A model generated the notes under the pieces. The model did no database searches and had not been told where the DNA came from. It saw nothing but the letters and a program-made list of their open reading frames with translations. A stretch of 64,000 nucleotides of DNA, from positions 1 through 64,000 of the forward strand of contig CALDVW010000017.1 of NCBI GenBank assembly GCA_937924405.1, written 5' to 3'. This document shows, in pieces, positions 1 to 8,232 of the stretch (position 1 is the first letter of the stretch; every line of letters starts with the position of its first letter). The DNA comes from an uncultured Lysobacterales bacterium. Lineage in GTDB: Bacteria; Pseudomonadota; Gammaproteobacteria; Xanthomonadales; SZUA-36. The position numbers and the translations under genes were made by a program.

Positions 1-35
1 AGATCGATATCTTCGTTGATACTGAAGGGGGTCAC
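1..35 (-). CDS. Start of an unidentified leftward gene (partial)
   Basis: Only the first codons lie in the window. A GTG at 35-33 is preceded by a GAGG Shine-Dalgarno core about 8 nt upstream, and the frame stays open to the window edge (MTPFSINEDIDL). An ATG in the same frame at 59-57 would add eight residues but has no ribosome binding site. It lies downstream of the leucine dehydrogenase gene on the same strand and may be co-transcribed with it. Too little is visible to name a product. Confidence 0.35.
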   Translation of the reverse strand, partial: MTPFSINEDID

Positions 36-74
36 TTGGACGTCCTCATGTAAGGGCATCCATGCCCAAGTGGC

Positions 75-96
75 CCCGGCGTTTTAAACGCCAGGG
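75..96. terminator. Small hairpin after leucine dehydrogenase
   Basis: GGCGT and ACGCC pair around a TTTAA loop, extended by CCC/GGG with one bulged base. It lies about 50 nt beyond the stop of the leucine dehydrogenase gene and just before the next leftward start. No U tract follows, so termination is uncertain. Confidence 0.25.
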
Positions 97-142
97 CAAT
101 ATATGAATCGGAAACACTGGCACGCAAATCCCGATGACTCAA

Positions 143-1252
143 TCAGGAGCGATCCATGCCCTTGCGGCCCGGGAATCGGTGCGGACGATGGCCCATGAAC
201 GGCAGCTTGATCTTGCCGATGGACTGGATCCGCTCTTCAGCCATGCGGTCGGCAGCTTGCCAGGTGGTAATGCCATCGCGATCCGAGATCTTGAAGATCT
301 GGGTCACGTTGTAGTAAATCGTGCGCATCATGCGCTTGGCGCGCTCACGGTTGTAACCTTCGAACTCGATGGAAACATTCATCAGGCCACCGGCGTTCAC
401 CGCATAGTCAGGTGCGTAGAGGATACCGCGTTTTTCCAGTTCATTACCTGCCTCGTTGTTTGCCAACTGGTTGTTGGCCGGGCCGGCTACAATTTTGCAC
501 TTCAGCCGCGGCAGGGTTTCTTCGTTTATAACCGCGCCCAGTGCACAGGGCGCAAATACATCAACGTCCAGATCGTAGATTTCATCTGTGCCCACTGCTT
601 CCGCGCCCAGCTCCACTGCCTGTGCAACCGAGTCTTCCATGATATCGGTGATGAAAACCTTGGCGCCTTCACTGCGCAACTGTTTTACCAGGTGCAGGCC
701 GACGTGGCCGGCTCCCTGAATGGCGAAGCTGTAGTGGGACAGGTCTTCGTCCCCGAAGACTTTCTGCAAGGCCGCTTTCGCACCCTGAATGGAACCGTGG
801 GCCGTGTAAGGGGAGGGATCACCGGAGCCGCCATGTGCCTGGTGAACACCGACCACATTCTCGGTCTCCTGGAAGATGAACTCCATGTCGTTCACGTCGA
901 TGCCGACGTCTTCCGCCGTGATATAGCGGCCGGCCAGTGAGTCTATGAATCGTCCGAAGGCCCTGAACAGGGCCTCGGATTTGTCCTCGCGGGGGTCGCC
1001 GATAATTACCGCCTTACCTCCACCCAGGTTGAGCCCGGAAACCGCTGCCTTGTAGGTCATCCCGCGCGACAACCTAAGAACGTCGCGCAACGCTTCTTCC
1101 TCGCTAGCATAAGGCCACATACGGGTGCCGCCCAGGGCGGGTCCCAGGGTTGTGTTATGGATGCCGATAATGGCCTTCAGGCCAACGTCTTTGTTATGAC
1201 AGAATACGATTTGTTCGTGTTCGCTCTCATGTATTGTGTCAAAGAGTTCCAT
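143..1252 (-). CDS. ldh: Leucine dehydrogenase (Glu/Leu/Phe/Val dehydrogenase family)
   Basis: NAD-dependent oxidative deamination of leucine, valine and isoleucine to branched 2-oxo acids, in the cytoplasm. The 369-residue protein has the usual family length. The two catalytic-region lysines sit at 68 and 80 (GMTYKAA, GGGKAVI), the positions known from Bacillus leucine dehydrogenase, followed by TAEDVG near 115 and a Rossmann GAGHVG motif near 177. The ATG at 1252 has a strong AGGAGG ribosome binding site. The M16 protease gene ends 102 nt upstream on the same strand, so co-transcription is possible. With IcmF nearby, a role in branched-chain amino acid breakdown is likely. The exact preference for leucine over valine is inferred. 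Confidence 0.92.
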   Translation of the reverse strand: MELFDTIHESEHEQIVFCHNKDVGLKAIIGIHNTTLGPALGGTRMWPYASEEEALRDVLRLSRGMTYKAAVSGLNLGGGKAVIIGDPREDKSEALFRAFGRFIDSLAGRYITAEDVGIDVNDMEFIFQETENVVGVHQAHGGSGDPSPYTAHGSIQGAKAALQKVFGDEDLSHYSFAIQGAGHVGLHLVKQLRSEGAKVFITDIMEDSVAQAVELGAEAVGTDEIYDLDVDVFAPCALGAVINEETLPRLKCKIVAGPANNQLANNEAGNELEKRGILYAPDYAVNAGGLMNVSIEFEGYNRERAKRMMRTIYYNVTQIFKISDRDGITTWQAADRMAEERIQSIGKIKLPFMGHRPHRFPGRKGMDRS

Positions 1253-1354
1253 GGTGTTACCTCCTGCGTAAACCCGTTAATAATTATGCATTTATTTTAA
1301 CTGATAGCAGGTATTTCAACGGTCCAATCGGAGGTTTTGTTGATGTGGATTAAG

Positions 1355-4267
1355 TCACCGCTGGCCGACCTCGAGGCCGTCTTCATCCAGCGTCCTGATC
1401 GTTGTGTCCAGGGCTTCCAGTTGTGGCCGGATGGCAGCGCTATCGCCCACTACCACGATGGCCATATTTTCGGGATCAATCAGGCGGTGCGCGAGCGCAT
1501 TGAGGGTTTCACGATCCGTTTCACGCAACAGGGATTTCTGCTGTTTGCGGAAGTCCAGAGGCAGATCGTGGCGAAGTATCTGCGACAGCAGTCCCAACTT
1601 GGCGCCCGGTGTTTCATACCTGCGCGCATCCCGCTGTCCGATTGCGTTTTGCAGGTACTGAAACTCATCCCCGGTCATGCCGTCCGCAGCATAATTCTGC
1701 AATTCCATGAATACTTCGGTAATGGCCGCTGCTGTAGATTCCTTGTTAATTTCCGAAGATATGCGAAAACTGCCCAGTTCCCGGCCGCCACTGAAGCCAC
1801 TCGAGATACCATAGGTATAGCCCTTGTCTTCCCTGAGGTTGAGATTGATACGGCTGTCGAAGTTACCACCCAGGTTGAAATTCATCAGGCTGGCCAGGTA
1901 GAAGTCGCCCAGAGCATCGTATTTCAATGAAGGATGGGCCATGCGCAGGGTGGACTGGGCAGCGCCTTCCTTGTTGACCAGGTATATCGTCCGGCCACTG
2001 ATCTGAGGCAGGTTTTCAATCGGTTCGCGGAGGAATTCCACAGTCCTGAGTTCACCCAGCGGCGCGAGCGGAATGAGTATTTCCTCTTTTGGCAGGCTGG
2101 TGCTGACCAGTACCCCTTGCAGGCGGCTCGGAATATGAGTTGCATAAAAGTCTTTTACATCCTGCAGGCTGATGGCAGCCAATGTTGATGGCAGACCCCG
2201 GGCAGGATAGGAAAGCGGATGTTCCGGCCCGGCCAGCACAGCACCCAATGCCCGTCCGGCCAAGGCGGGCCCGGATTTACGTGCTTGCATCAGTGATTCC
2301 ATGGTTCTTGTTTTAAGCCGGGTGAAATCTTCCTCACTGAACACCGGTTCCAGTATGCGTTCCATCATCAGCGTCATTCCGGCGTTGACATGTTTACTTA
2401 GCACATTCAGGGTCACGGTCGTATCGTATTGCCCGGAAGAAACACCCACCGACGCCCCAATGCGCTCCAAAGCCTCGCTGAATTGCGCAGCACTGCGCTG
2501 TTTCGTCGCCTCGCGCATCAGGGTTGCGGTCAGGCTTGCCAGGCCGGCCTTCCCGGGTGGTTCGTCCCGTTGGCCCGCGCCGAATTTTGCCTGGATAGTA
2601 ATGGTGGGAGTTTCAGTGTTGGGAACGGCCAGCAGGCGGACACCGTTGGCCAGTTTCGTGTCCCAGATCAGAGGGAGATCCACCAGCGGATTCACGCCGG
2701 GTTGTGGTTGCTCGCTGCGATCGAATGTGTCCCGCCAGGTTCGCATGGCGGGCTCGGCAACCGATTTTGGCGGCGATACGGTGGGCGGGGTAAATTTGGG
2801 CACCATCATCTCGGAGTGATCAAAATTCTGCTGCCGTGCGGCCAGATCCTGATTTCCATTTGGAACTACGCTCAGAATGACCGCCGGACTTTCTTCTATG
2901 TATTGCCTAAATGTGCGCACCACGTCCTGCTTTGTCACATTGGCATAGCGCTGAATGTCATCTGTAGCGAGCCTTGGATCGCCGCTGAGCACTTCGGATA
3001 CCGCCAGGTTGCTGACCTTGCCAGCCACGCTCTGCATGCCGAAGATCTGCCCGGACTCAAATCCGGCGATAAATTTCTGCAGGTCATCGTCATTGACGCC
3101 GCGTTCGGCAAACTCACGCAGTGTTTCGCGAATCGCTGTCTCCATTTCCGCCAGAGTTTCCCCGGACGCGGGATTCTGAATTACGATAAACATCATTTCG
3201 CAGGCCAGTTCACGGCAAGCGTGGCTGGCGTTTACGCTTACGGCCCGCCCGGTCTGTACCAGCCGCTGGTAGAGCAGGGAAGCTCTGCCCTGGCCGATAA
3301 TTTTGGCAGCGGCATCCAGCGGCGCCTCATCCGGGTGCCGGAAATACACAGTCGGGATGAGCACCGCGATGGCGGGCAGGTGAATATTGTCTTCCAGGGT
3401 GACATAGCGGTCCTGTTCAATCCGCCCGGGCATTTTTTCAAGTTTCTCCGCATCGGGGCCACTTGGAATTGGGCCAAAATACTTAACAACCCATTCCAGA
3501 GTCTGGTCCCGGTCGATATCGCCGCCGATGCTCAATATCGCGTTATTCGGGCCATACCAGCGCAGGAAAAAGCCCTTCAGATCGTTCAACGTGGCTGCGT
3601 CCAGGTCTTCGATCCATCCGATGACCGGCCAGGAGTAGGGATGTTCCGGCGGATAAAGGTTTTTCATCAGGGTTTCGGAGATACGGCCGTACGGCTGATT
3701 ATCTATCCGTTGGCCGCGTTCGTTCTTGACCGCGGCGCGCTGGATATCGAACTGCTCCTGGGTCACAGCCTGCAGCAGCAGCCCCATGCGATCGGCTTCC
3801 AGCCACAGGGCTGTTTCCAACTGATTGACCGGCAGGGTCTCATAATAAAAAGTGCGGTCCGAGGTAGTCGAGCCGTTCAGGGCGCCGCCGGCGTTTGATA
3901 TGGTTTTCGAGAAGTCTCCGCGATCGACGTTTTCAGAACCCTCGAACATCATGTGCTCGAAAAAATGGGCGAATCCCGATCGGCCCGGTACCTCGCGTGC
4001 TGAACCGACGTGGTAGTTCACATCGACATGAACCATCGGGTCGGAATGATCTTCGTGCAAAATTACCGTCAACCCGTTATCGAGAACAAATTTGCTGAAT
4101 GGGATGGAAAAATCCTTTTCTGATCCTGAGAATTCCTCCACCAGCGTTACTCCCGCCGGGAGGGAGTGTGCTTCGGAAATAATCGCTGTTTCAGGTTCAT
4201 TGCCGGGTGTGGATTGACCGCAAGCGGCAAGCAGTGACAAGAGTAATACGGGGAATGCTTTTTGCAT
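1355..4267 (-). CDS. M16 family zinc metalloprotease lipoprotein (two-domain, pitrilysin-like)
   Basis: The 970-residue protein starts with a lipoprotein signal (lipobox LLAAC, Cys16), so it is probably anchored in the envelope. The inverted zinc motif HxxEH is at 101-105 (HFFEH), with the third-ligand Glu region about 75 residues on (KNERGQR). The second M16 half (from about residue 560, AGLASLTATLMREAT) lacks HxxEH, as is usual for the inactive half of these pseudo-symmetric peptidases. An upstream in-frame ATG at 4423 would add 52 residues ahead of the signal peptide, so ATG 4267 is preferred. Substrates are unknown. It is divergent from icmF across a 465-bp gap. Confidence 0.88.
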   Translation of the reverse strand: MQKAFPVLLLSLLAACGQSTPGNEPETAIISEAHSLPAGVTLVEEFSGSEKDFSIPFSKFVLDNGLTVILHEDHSDPMVHVDVNYHVGSAREVPGRSGFAHFFEHMMFEGSENVDRGDFSKTISNAGGALNGSTTSDRTFYYETLPVNQLETALWLEADRMGLLLQAVTQEQFDIQRAAVKNERGQRIDNQPYGRISETLMKNLYPPEHPYSWPVIGWIEDLDAATLNDLKGFFLRWYGPNNAILSIGGDIDRDQTLEWVVKYFGPIPSGPDAEKLEKMPGRIEQDRYVTLEDNIHLPAIAVLIPTVYFRHPDEAPLDAAAKIIGQGRASLLYQRLVQTGRAVSVNASHACRELACEMMFIVIQNPASGETLAEMETAIRETLREFAERGVNDDDLQKFIAGFESGQIFGMQSVAGKVSNLAVSEVLSGDPRLATDDIQRYANVTKQDVVRTFRQYIEESPAVILSVVPNGNQDLAARQQNFDHSEMMVPKFTPPTVSPPKSVAEPAMRTWRDTFDRSEQPQPGVNPLVDLPLIWDTKLANGVRLLAVPNTETPTITIQAKFGAGQRDEPPGKAGLASLTATLMREATKQRSAAQFSEALERIGASVGVSSGQYDTTVTLNVLSKHVNAGMTLMMERILEPVFSEEDFTRLKTRTMESLMQARKSGPALAGRALGAVLAGPEHPLSYPARGLPSTLAAISLQDVKDFYATHIPSRLQGVLVSTSLPKEEILIPLAPLGELRTVEFLREPIENLPQISGRTIYLVNKEGAAQSTLRMAHPSLKYDALGDFYLASLMNFNLGGNFDSRINLNLREDKGYTYGISSGFSGGRELGSFRISSEINKESTAAAITEVFMELQNYAADGMTGDEFQYLQNAIGQRDARRYETPGAKLGLLSQILRHDLPLDFRKQQKSLLRETDRETLNALAHRLIDPENMAIVVVGDSAAIRPQLEALDTTIRTLDEDGLEVGQR

Positions 4268-4379
4268 GAAATTTGCCTGGGATCGGTTAATTGCTGAACA
4301 GTGGACAATGGTACGACCCTTATCCAGACAGATGAGTTCAATGAAAACAATCGAGGTGGAACAGAATAGGTTCAAGAGC

Positions 4380-4409
4380 GCGATGGGGAACTGACCCGTT
4401 CCCCATCGC
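4380..4409. repeat. Perfect 12-bp inverted repeat (hairpin)
   Basis: Arms GCGATGGGGAAC (4380-4391) and GTTCCCCATCGC (4398-4409) flank a 6-nt loop. A second hairpin follows at once: CCCGAC 4414-4419 and GTCGGG 4427-4432. There is no T tract, so it may be a REP-like element or a structured RNA rather than an intrinsic terminator. It lies upstream of both flanking genes, where a terminator is not expected. Confidence 0.6.
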
Positions 4410-4531
4410 TTGTCCCGACCCAAATTGTCGGGTGGCGAGATATTCGTGCCATCCCGTGCTTATCTGAAGAGCAATTCCTTATGCTCCCCCCCTTGCGTTC
4501 CTGTCCACCATACGCCCTTGTACAAAAAAAT

Positions 4532-4635
4532 GCAAATATGGCTAAAATCCTCCGAAATCCGCACAACCAAGCGATTTCGAAATTTTGCAAGATTGGCTAA
4601 TTTTGAGCCTTCAAAGGTAAAATAGCCAAAATTGC
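4532..4635. promoter_or_regulatory. Triplicated GCAA..TGGCTA motif upstream of icmF
   Basis: Copies lie at 4532-4548 (plus), 4587-4603 (plus) and 4619-4635 (inverted). Copies two and three form a near-perfect stem of about 17 bp around a short loop. Two direct copies and one inverted copy 100-200 bp ahead of the icmF start suggest binding sites for a regulator. The regulator is not identifiable from the sequence. Confidence 0.4.
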
Positions 4636-4732
4636 CGTTATTGAAATGTATTATTTCGGGCGATTGGTTGCGTCCAAACACCAAATTGCTTCACAAGGTA
4701 AAATATCCGGATGTCTGAACGGAAAATACAAA

Positions 4733-7700
4733 ATGAGTCGACCCGCTGACCAGATTCCACAATCGAAAACAGAAGTGACCACGCCGTTACGTTTCGTGAC
4801 CGCCGCGTCACTGTTTGATGGCCACGATGCTGCCATCAATATCATGCGCCGCCTGATCCAGGCCCAGGGCGCAGAGGTGATTCACCTGGGACACAACCGC
4901 AGCGTGCTTGACATCGTCCGGGCCGCCATCCAGGAAGATGCTGATGCCATCGCGATTTCGTCCTACCAGGGCGGTCACATCGAGTTCTTCAAATACATGG
5001 TTGACTTGCTGAAAGAGCGTGGCTCGGATCACATCAGGGTGTTCGGGGGAGGTGGCGGAACCATCAGACCTGACGAGATTCGCGAACTGGAAGCTTATGG
5101 CATCGAGCGAATTTATCACCCGGATGACGGGATGGGCATGGGTCTTGTGGAAATGATTGAGGACGTGGTTAAGCGCACCATGGAAAGCCGCGTGCCCACT
5201 GAATTTCCTGGCCAGACCGATGTGACTGATTCGAAATCGATAGCCAACGTGATCTCGGCTCTGGAAGACGAGGTCTTTGGTGAAGCTGAACTGAAATTGA
5301 AACGCCGCGAATGGGAGGGCCGCTCCAGACAGGCGCCGGTGATTGGAATTACAGGCACCGGCGGGGCGGGAAAATCATCGGTCACCGATGAACTGCTGAA
5401 CCGCTTCACCCAGTGTTTTCCGGAAATGAAAATTGCGGTGCTCGCCGTTGACCCGACCCGCAGGCGTACCGGTGGCGCCCTGCTCGGTGACCGCATCCGT
5501 ATGAATTCGCTGCGCCATGAAAATGTCTACATGCGCAGCATGGCGACGAGACGCCAACATTTGGCAACATCGGCCATTTTGCAGGATGGCATCGCATTTC
5601 TTAAGTCAGCCGGGTTTGACCTGATCATTGTTGAAACAGCAGGCATAGGCCAGTCAGATTCCGAGATCGTCGATATGGTTGACTTTCCTGTCTACGTGAT
5701 GACCAGCGACTTCGGCGCCCAGAGTCAGCTCGAAAAAATCGATATGCTGGATTTTGCCGACCTGGTGGTGTTGAACAAGTTTGACAAGCGGGCAGCTGAG
5801 GATGCCCTGCGTGATGTCAGGAAGCAGTGGATGCGCAACCACCTCGCCTTTCATGCAAGCAACGAAGAAATTCCCGTGTACCCCACCATAGCCAGCCAGT
5901 TCAACGACCCCGGCATCACCTGGATGTTTGTTAATTTGTGCCGCTTATTGAGGGAGAAACTGGACCTGCCGGCTGAGAACTGGTCGCCCGATACGGAAAC
6001 ATCGCTGCGGGAACCCAAAGCGACGGTGCTGATTCCCGGCCAGCGCACCCGCTACCTGGCCGAAATAGCCGAGGCTGGAAGGACAATCAACGGGGATATC
6101 GTGCGGCAGGCCGAGGCCGCCAGTAAAGCCCAGAACTACTATGAATCCCTCAAAATACTGGGGGATGAACATCTTCCCGAGCCCTTTTCGAGATATGTCT
6201 CATTCGCCTTGAGGGATACCGCTGATGGGGCGGGCCCCGGCCGTGAAGCAGACCGTTCCCTGCTCCTTCTCCGTCAACGCTACGACAGCGCAATTGGTGA
6301 ACTGAGTGAAGATGCCGTCCAGTTGCTGAAATCCTGGCCGGAAAAGAAGGCCGGGTTACGCACTGAAAATTATACCTATGAGGTACGTGGCCGAGAAATT
6401 ACCGGTTCCAACTTCAAGGAATCCCTGAGCCGCCTGATGATTCCCAAGATCGGCATGCCAAGAGACGCTGATTGGGGCGGGCTGCTTTCCTTCCTGATGC
6501 GCGAAAATCTGCCGGGACACTACCCTTACACGGCCGGAGTTTTCCCCTATCGGCGCGCCGGCGAAGACCCCATCCGGATGTTTGCAGGTGAAGGCACACC
6601 TGAACGCACCAATCACCGCTTCCATCTGCTCGCGCATGGCCAGCCGTCCGTTCGTCTTAGTACAGCATTTGATTCCGTCACGCTGTATGGGGAGGACCCG
6701 CATACCCGTCCGGATATTTACGGCAAGGTTGGCAACTCCGGTGTCTCCATCGCGACGCTGGATGATATGAAAAAGCTGTATTCCGGTTTCGATCTGTGTG
6801 CGGCCAACACTTCGGTGTCGATGACCATCAATGGCCCGGCGCCCATGATACTGGCTTTTTTCATGAATGCGGCCATTGACCAGCAGGTCGAGTTGTATCT
6901 GCATAAGCACGGCAAGTGGGAGGAAGCCAAAAGGAAAATCGAAGCGTATTTCGAGGGCCGGGAGCAGCCTCGTTACCATGGCGAATTACCGGCTGGAAAT
7001 AGCGGCCTCGGCCTGGCTTTACTGGGCATCACAGGCGACAAACTGATTGATGCGGAGGTCTACGAAAAGATCAAAGCCAGGACGCTGACCCTGGTGCGTG
7101 GCACGGTACAGGCGGATATTCTCAAGGAAGACCAGGCCCAGAATACCTGTATTTTTTCCACCGAGTTCGCCATGCGCATGATGGGCGATATTCAGCAGTA
7201 TTTCGTTGATCAGGGCGTGCGAAATTTTTACAGCGTGTCGATCTCCGGCTATCACATTGCGGAAGCCGGCGCGAATCCGATCAGCCAGCTCGCATTTACC
7301 CTCAGCAACGGTTTTACCATTGTCGAGTACTACCTGGCGCGCGGCATGGAAATTGACCAGTTTGCGCCGAACCTGAGTTTCTTTTTCTCCAATGGTATGG
7401 ATCCCGAATACACTGTGATCGGCCGGGTGGCGAGAAGAATCTGGGCTCGCGCGATGCGTGAGAGATACGGCGCCAACCAGCGCAGCCAGATGCTGAAGTA
7501 CCACATCCAGACCAGCGGCAGGAGTCTGCACGCCCAGGAAATCCAGTTCAACGACATCCGCACCACACTGCAAGCCCTGTATGCGCTGTTTGACAACTGC
7601 AATAGTCTGCACACTAACGCTTACGATGAAGCGATTACAACGCCGACTGAAGAGAGTGTGCGCAGAGCGGTGGCAATCCAGATGATCATCAACAGGGAAT

Positions 7701-8197
7701 TGGGCCTGAACTTCTGTGAAAACCCCTGGCAGGGCAGTTTCATCGTGGACGAATTGACTGAGTTGGTAGAGGAGGCCGTCTACCAGGAGTTTGAAAAGAT
7801 TTCAGAGCGCGGTGGCGTGCTGGGTGCGATGGACACCATGTATCAGCGCAGCAAAATACAGGAAGAAAGCCTGTATTACGAAAGCATAAAGCATGATGGG
7901 ACACTGCCGATCGTTGGGGTCAATACATTTCTGCCGCCGGACGGGCATGGTGAAGTCGGGGAAATCGAACTGATGCGATCAACTGATCATGAGAAGGATC
8001 AGCAGGTCGCTTCGGTGGAGGCGTTTCGTGATGCTCACCGCGCGGAAGCCAGCACGGAACTGCTTGAGTTGCAAAAAGTGGCTCGTGAGAGAAACAATAC
8101 TTTCGAAGCGCTGATGGATGCTGCCAAAACCTGTTCACTCGGTTCGATGTCGCATTCCCTGTACGACGTCGGTGGTGAATATCGGCGGAATATGTAA
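4733..8197 (+). CDS. icmF: Fused isobutyryl-CoA mutase IcmF (B12-binding / G-protein / mutase)
   Basis: Adenosylcobalamin-dependent interconversion of isobutyryl-CoA and n-butyryl-CoA, and of similar short acyl-CoAs, in the cytoplasm. The 1154 residues are ordered as in known IcmF. An N-terminal B12-binding domain carries DGHDA (His31) as the lower-ligand motif. A MeaB-like GTPase chaperone has Walker A GTGGAGKSS at 208-216. A large TIM-barrel mutase domain runs from about 560 (FAGEGTPERTNHRFH, then NTSVSMTINGPAP). ATG 4733 was chosen because upstream in-frame codons add unconserved sequence. The ribosome binding site is weak. Isobutyryl- versus isovaleryl/pivalyl-CoA preference cannot be told by eye. 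Leucine dehydrogenase nearby supports a link to branched-chain acyl-CoA metabolism. Confidence 0.93.
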   Translation: MSRPADQIPQSKTEVTTPLRFVTAASLFDGHDAAINIMRRLIQAQGAEVIHLGHNRSVLDIVRAAIQEDADAIAISSYQGGHIEFFKYMVDLLKERGSDHIRVFGGGGGTIRPDEIRELEAYGIERIYHPDDGMGMGLVEMIEDVVKRTMESRVPTEFPGQTDVTDSKSIANVISALEDEVFGEAELKLKRREWEGRSRQAPVIGITGTGGAGKSSVTDELLNRFTQCFPEMKIAVLAVDPTRRRTGGALLGDRIRMNSLRHENVYMRSMATRRQHLATSAILQDGIAFLKSAGFDLIIVETAGIGQSDSEIVDMVDFPVYVMTSDFGAQSQLEKIDMLDFADLVVLNKFDKRAAEDALRDVRKQWMRNHLAFHASNEEIPVYPTIASQFNDPGITWMFVNLCRLLREKLDLPAENWSPDTETSLREPKATVLIPGQRTRYLAEIAEAGRTINGDIVRQAEAASKAQNYYESLKILGDEHLPEPFSRYVSFALRDTADGAGPGREADRSLLLLRQRYDSAIGELSEDAVQLLKSWPEKKAGLRTENYTYEVRGREITGSNFKESLSRLMIPKIGMPRDADWGGLLSFLMRENLPGHYPYTAGVFPYRRAGEDPIRMFAGEGTPERTNHRFHLLAHGQPSVRLSTAFDSVTLYGEDPHTRPDIYGKVGNSGVSIATLDDMKKLYSGFDLCAANTSVSMTINGPAPMILAFFMNAAIDQQVELYLHKHGKWEEAKRKIEAYFEGREQPRYHGELPAGNSGLGLALLGITGDKLIDAEVYEKIKARTLTLVRGTVQADILKEDQAQNTCIFSTEFAMRMMGDIQQYFVDQGVRNFYSVSISGYHIAEAGANPISQLAFTLSNGFTIVEYYLARGMEIDQFAPNLSFFFSNGMDPEYTVIGRVARRIWARAMRERYGANQRSQMLKYHIQTSGRSLHAQEIQFNDIRTTLQALYALFDNCNSLHTNAYDEAITTPTEESVRRAVAIQMIINRELGLNFCENPWQGSFIVDELTELVEEAVYQEFEKISERGGVLGAMDTMYQRSKIQEESLYYESIKHDGTLPIVGVNTFLPPDGHGEVGEIELMRSTDHEKDQQVASVEAFRDAHRAEASTELLELQKVARERNNTFEALMDAAKTCSLGSMSHSLYDVGGEYRRNM

Positions 8198-8232
8198 CCT
8201 GTCGCAAGTTGTTCTTCGGGGCGGAGAGCCGT

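Larger units (their letters stand above)
4268..4732. other. 465-bp divergent intergenic region with hairpins and repeats
   Basis: No convincing gene lies in this gap between the M16 protease gene and icmF. The left part (4380-4432) holds two hairpins. The right part (about 4490-4730) is clearly more AT-rich than its flanks and holds three copies of a GCAA..TGGCTA motif and an 11-bp direct repeat AAGGTAAAATA (4614-4624 and 4695-4705). No cobalamin riboswitch hallmark was recognised, despite the B12-dependent gene downstream. It probably carries the promoters of both flanking genes. Confidence 0.6.

Noticed and set aside
134-940. A 268-codon open frame on the plus strand opposite leucine dehydrogenase
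   Set aside because: The opposite strand encodes a complete, motif-bearing enzyme with a strong ribosome binding site.
2429-3898. A 489-codon open frame on the plus strand opposite the M16 protease gene
   Set aside because: It lies wholly antisense to a gene with clear family motifs and its translation shows no recognisable domain; long antisense frames are common in GC-rich coding DNA.
4372-4684. Several 70-75 codon open frames in the M16/icmF gap, on both strands
   Set aside because: They overlap one another and the hairpins, lack ribosome binding sites and show no recognisable similarity; the region looks regulatory.
4268-4732. A cobalamin riboswitch ahead of the B12-dependent icmF gene
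   Set aside because: I looked for the conserved B12-box and its flanking stems and did not find them; the repeats present do not fit that structure.
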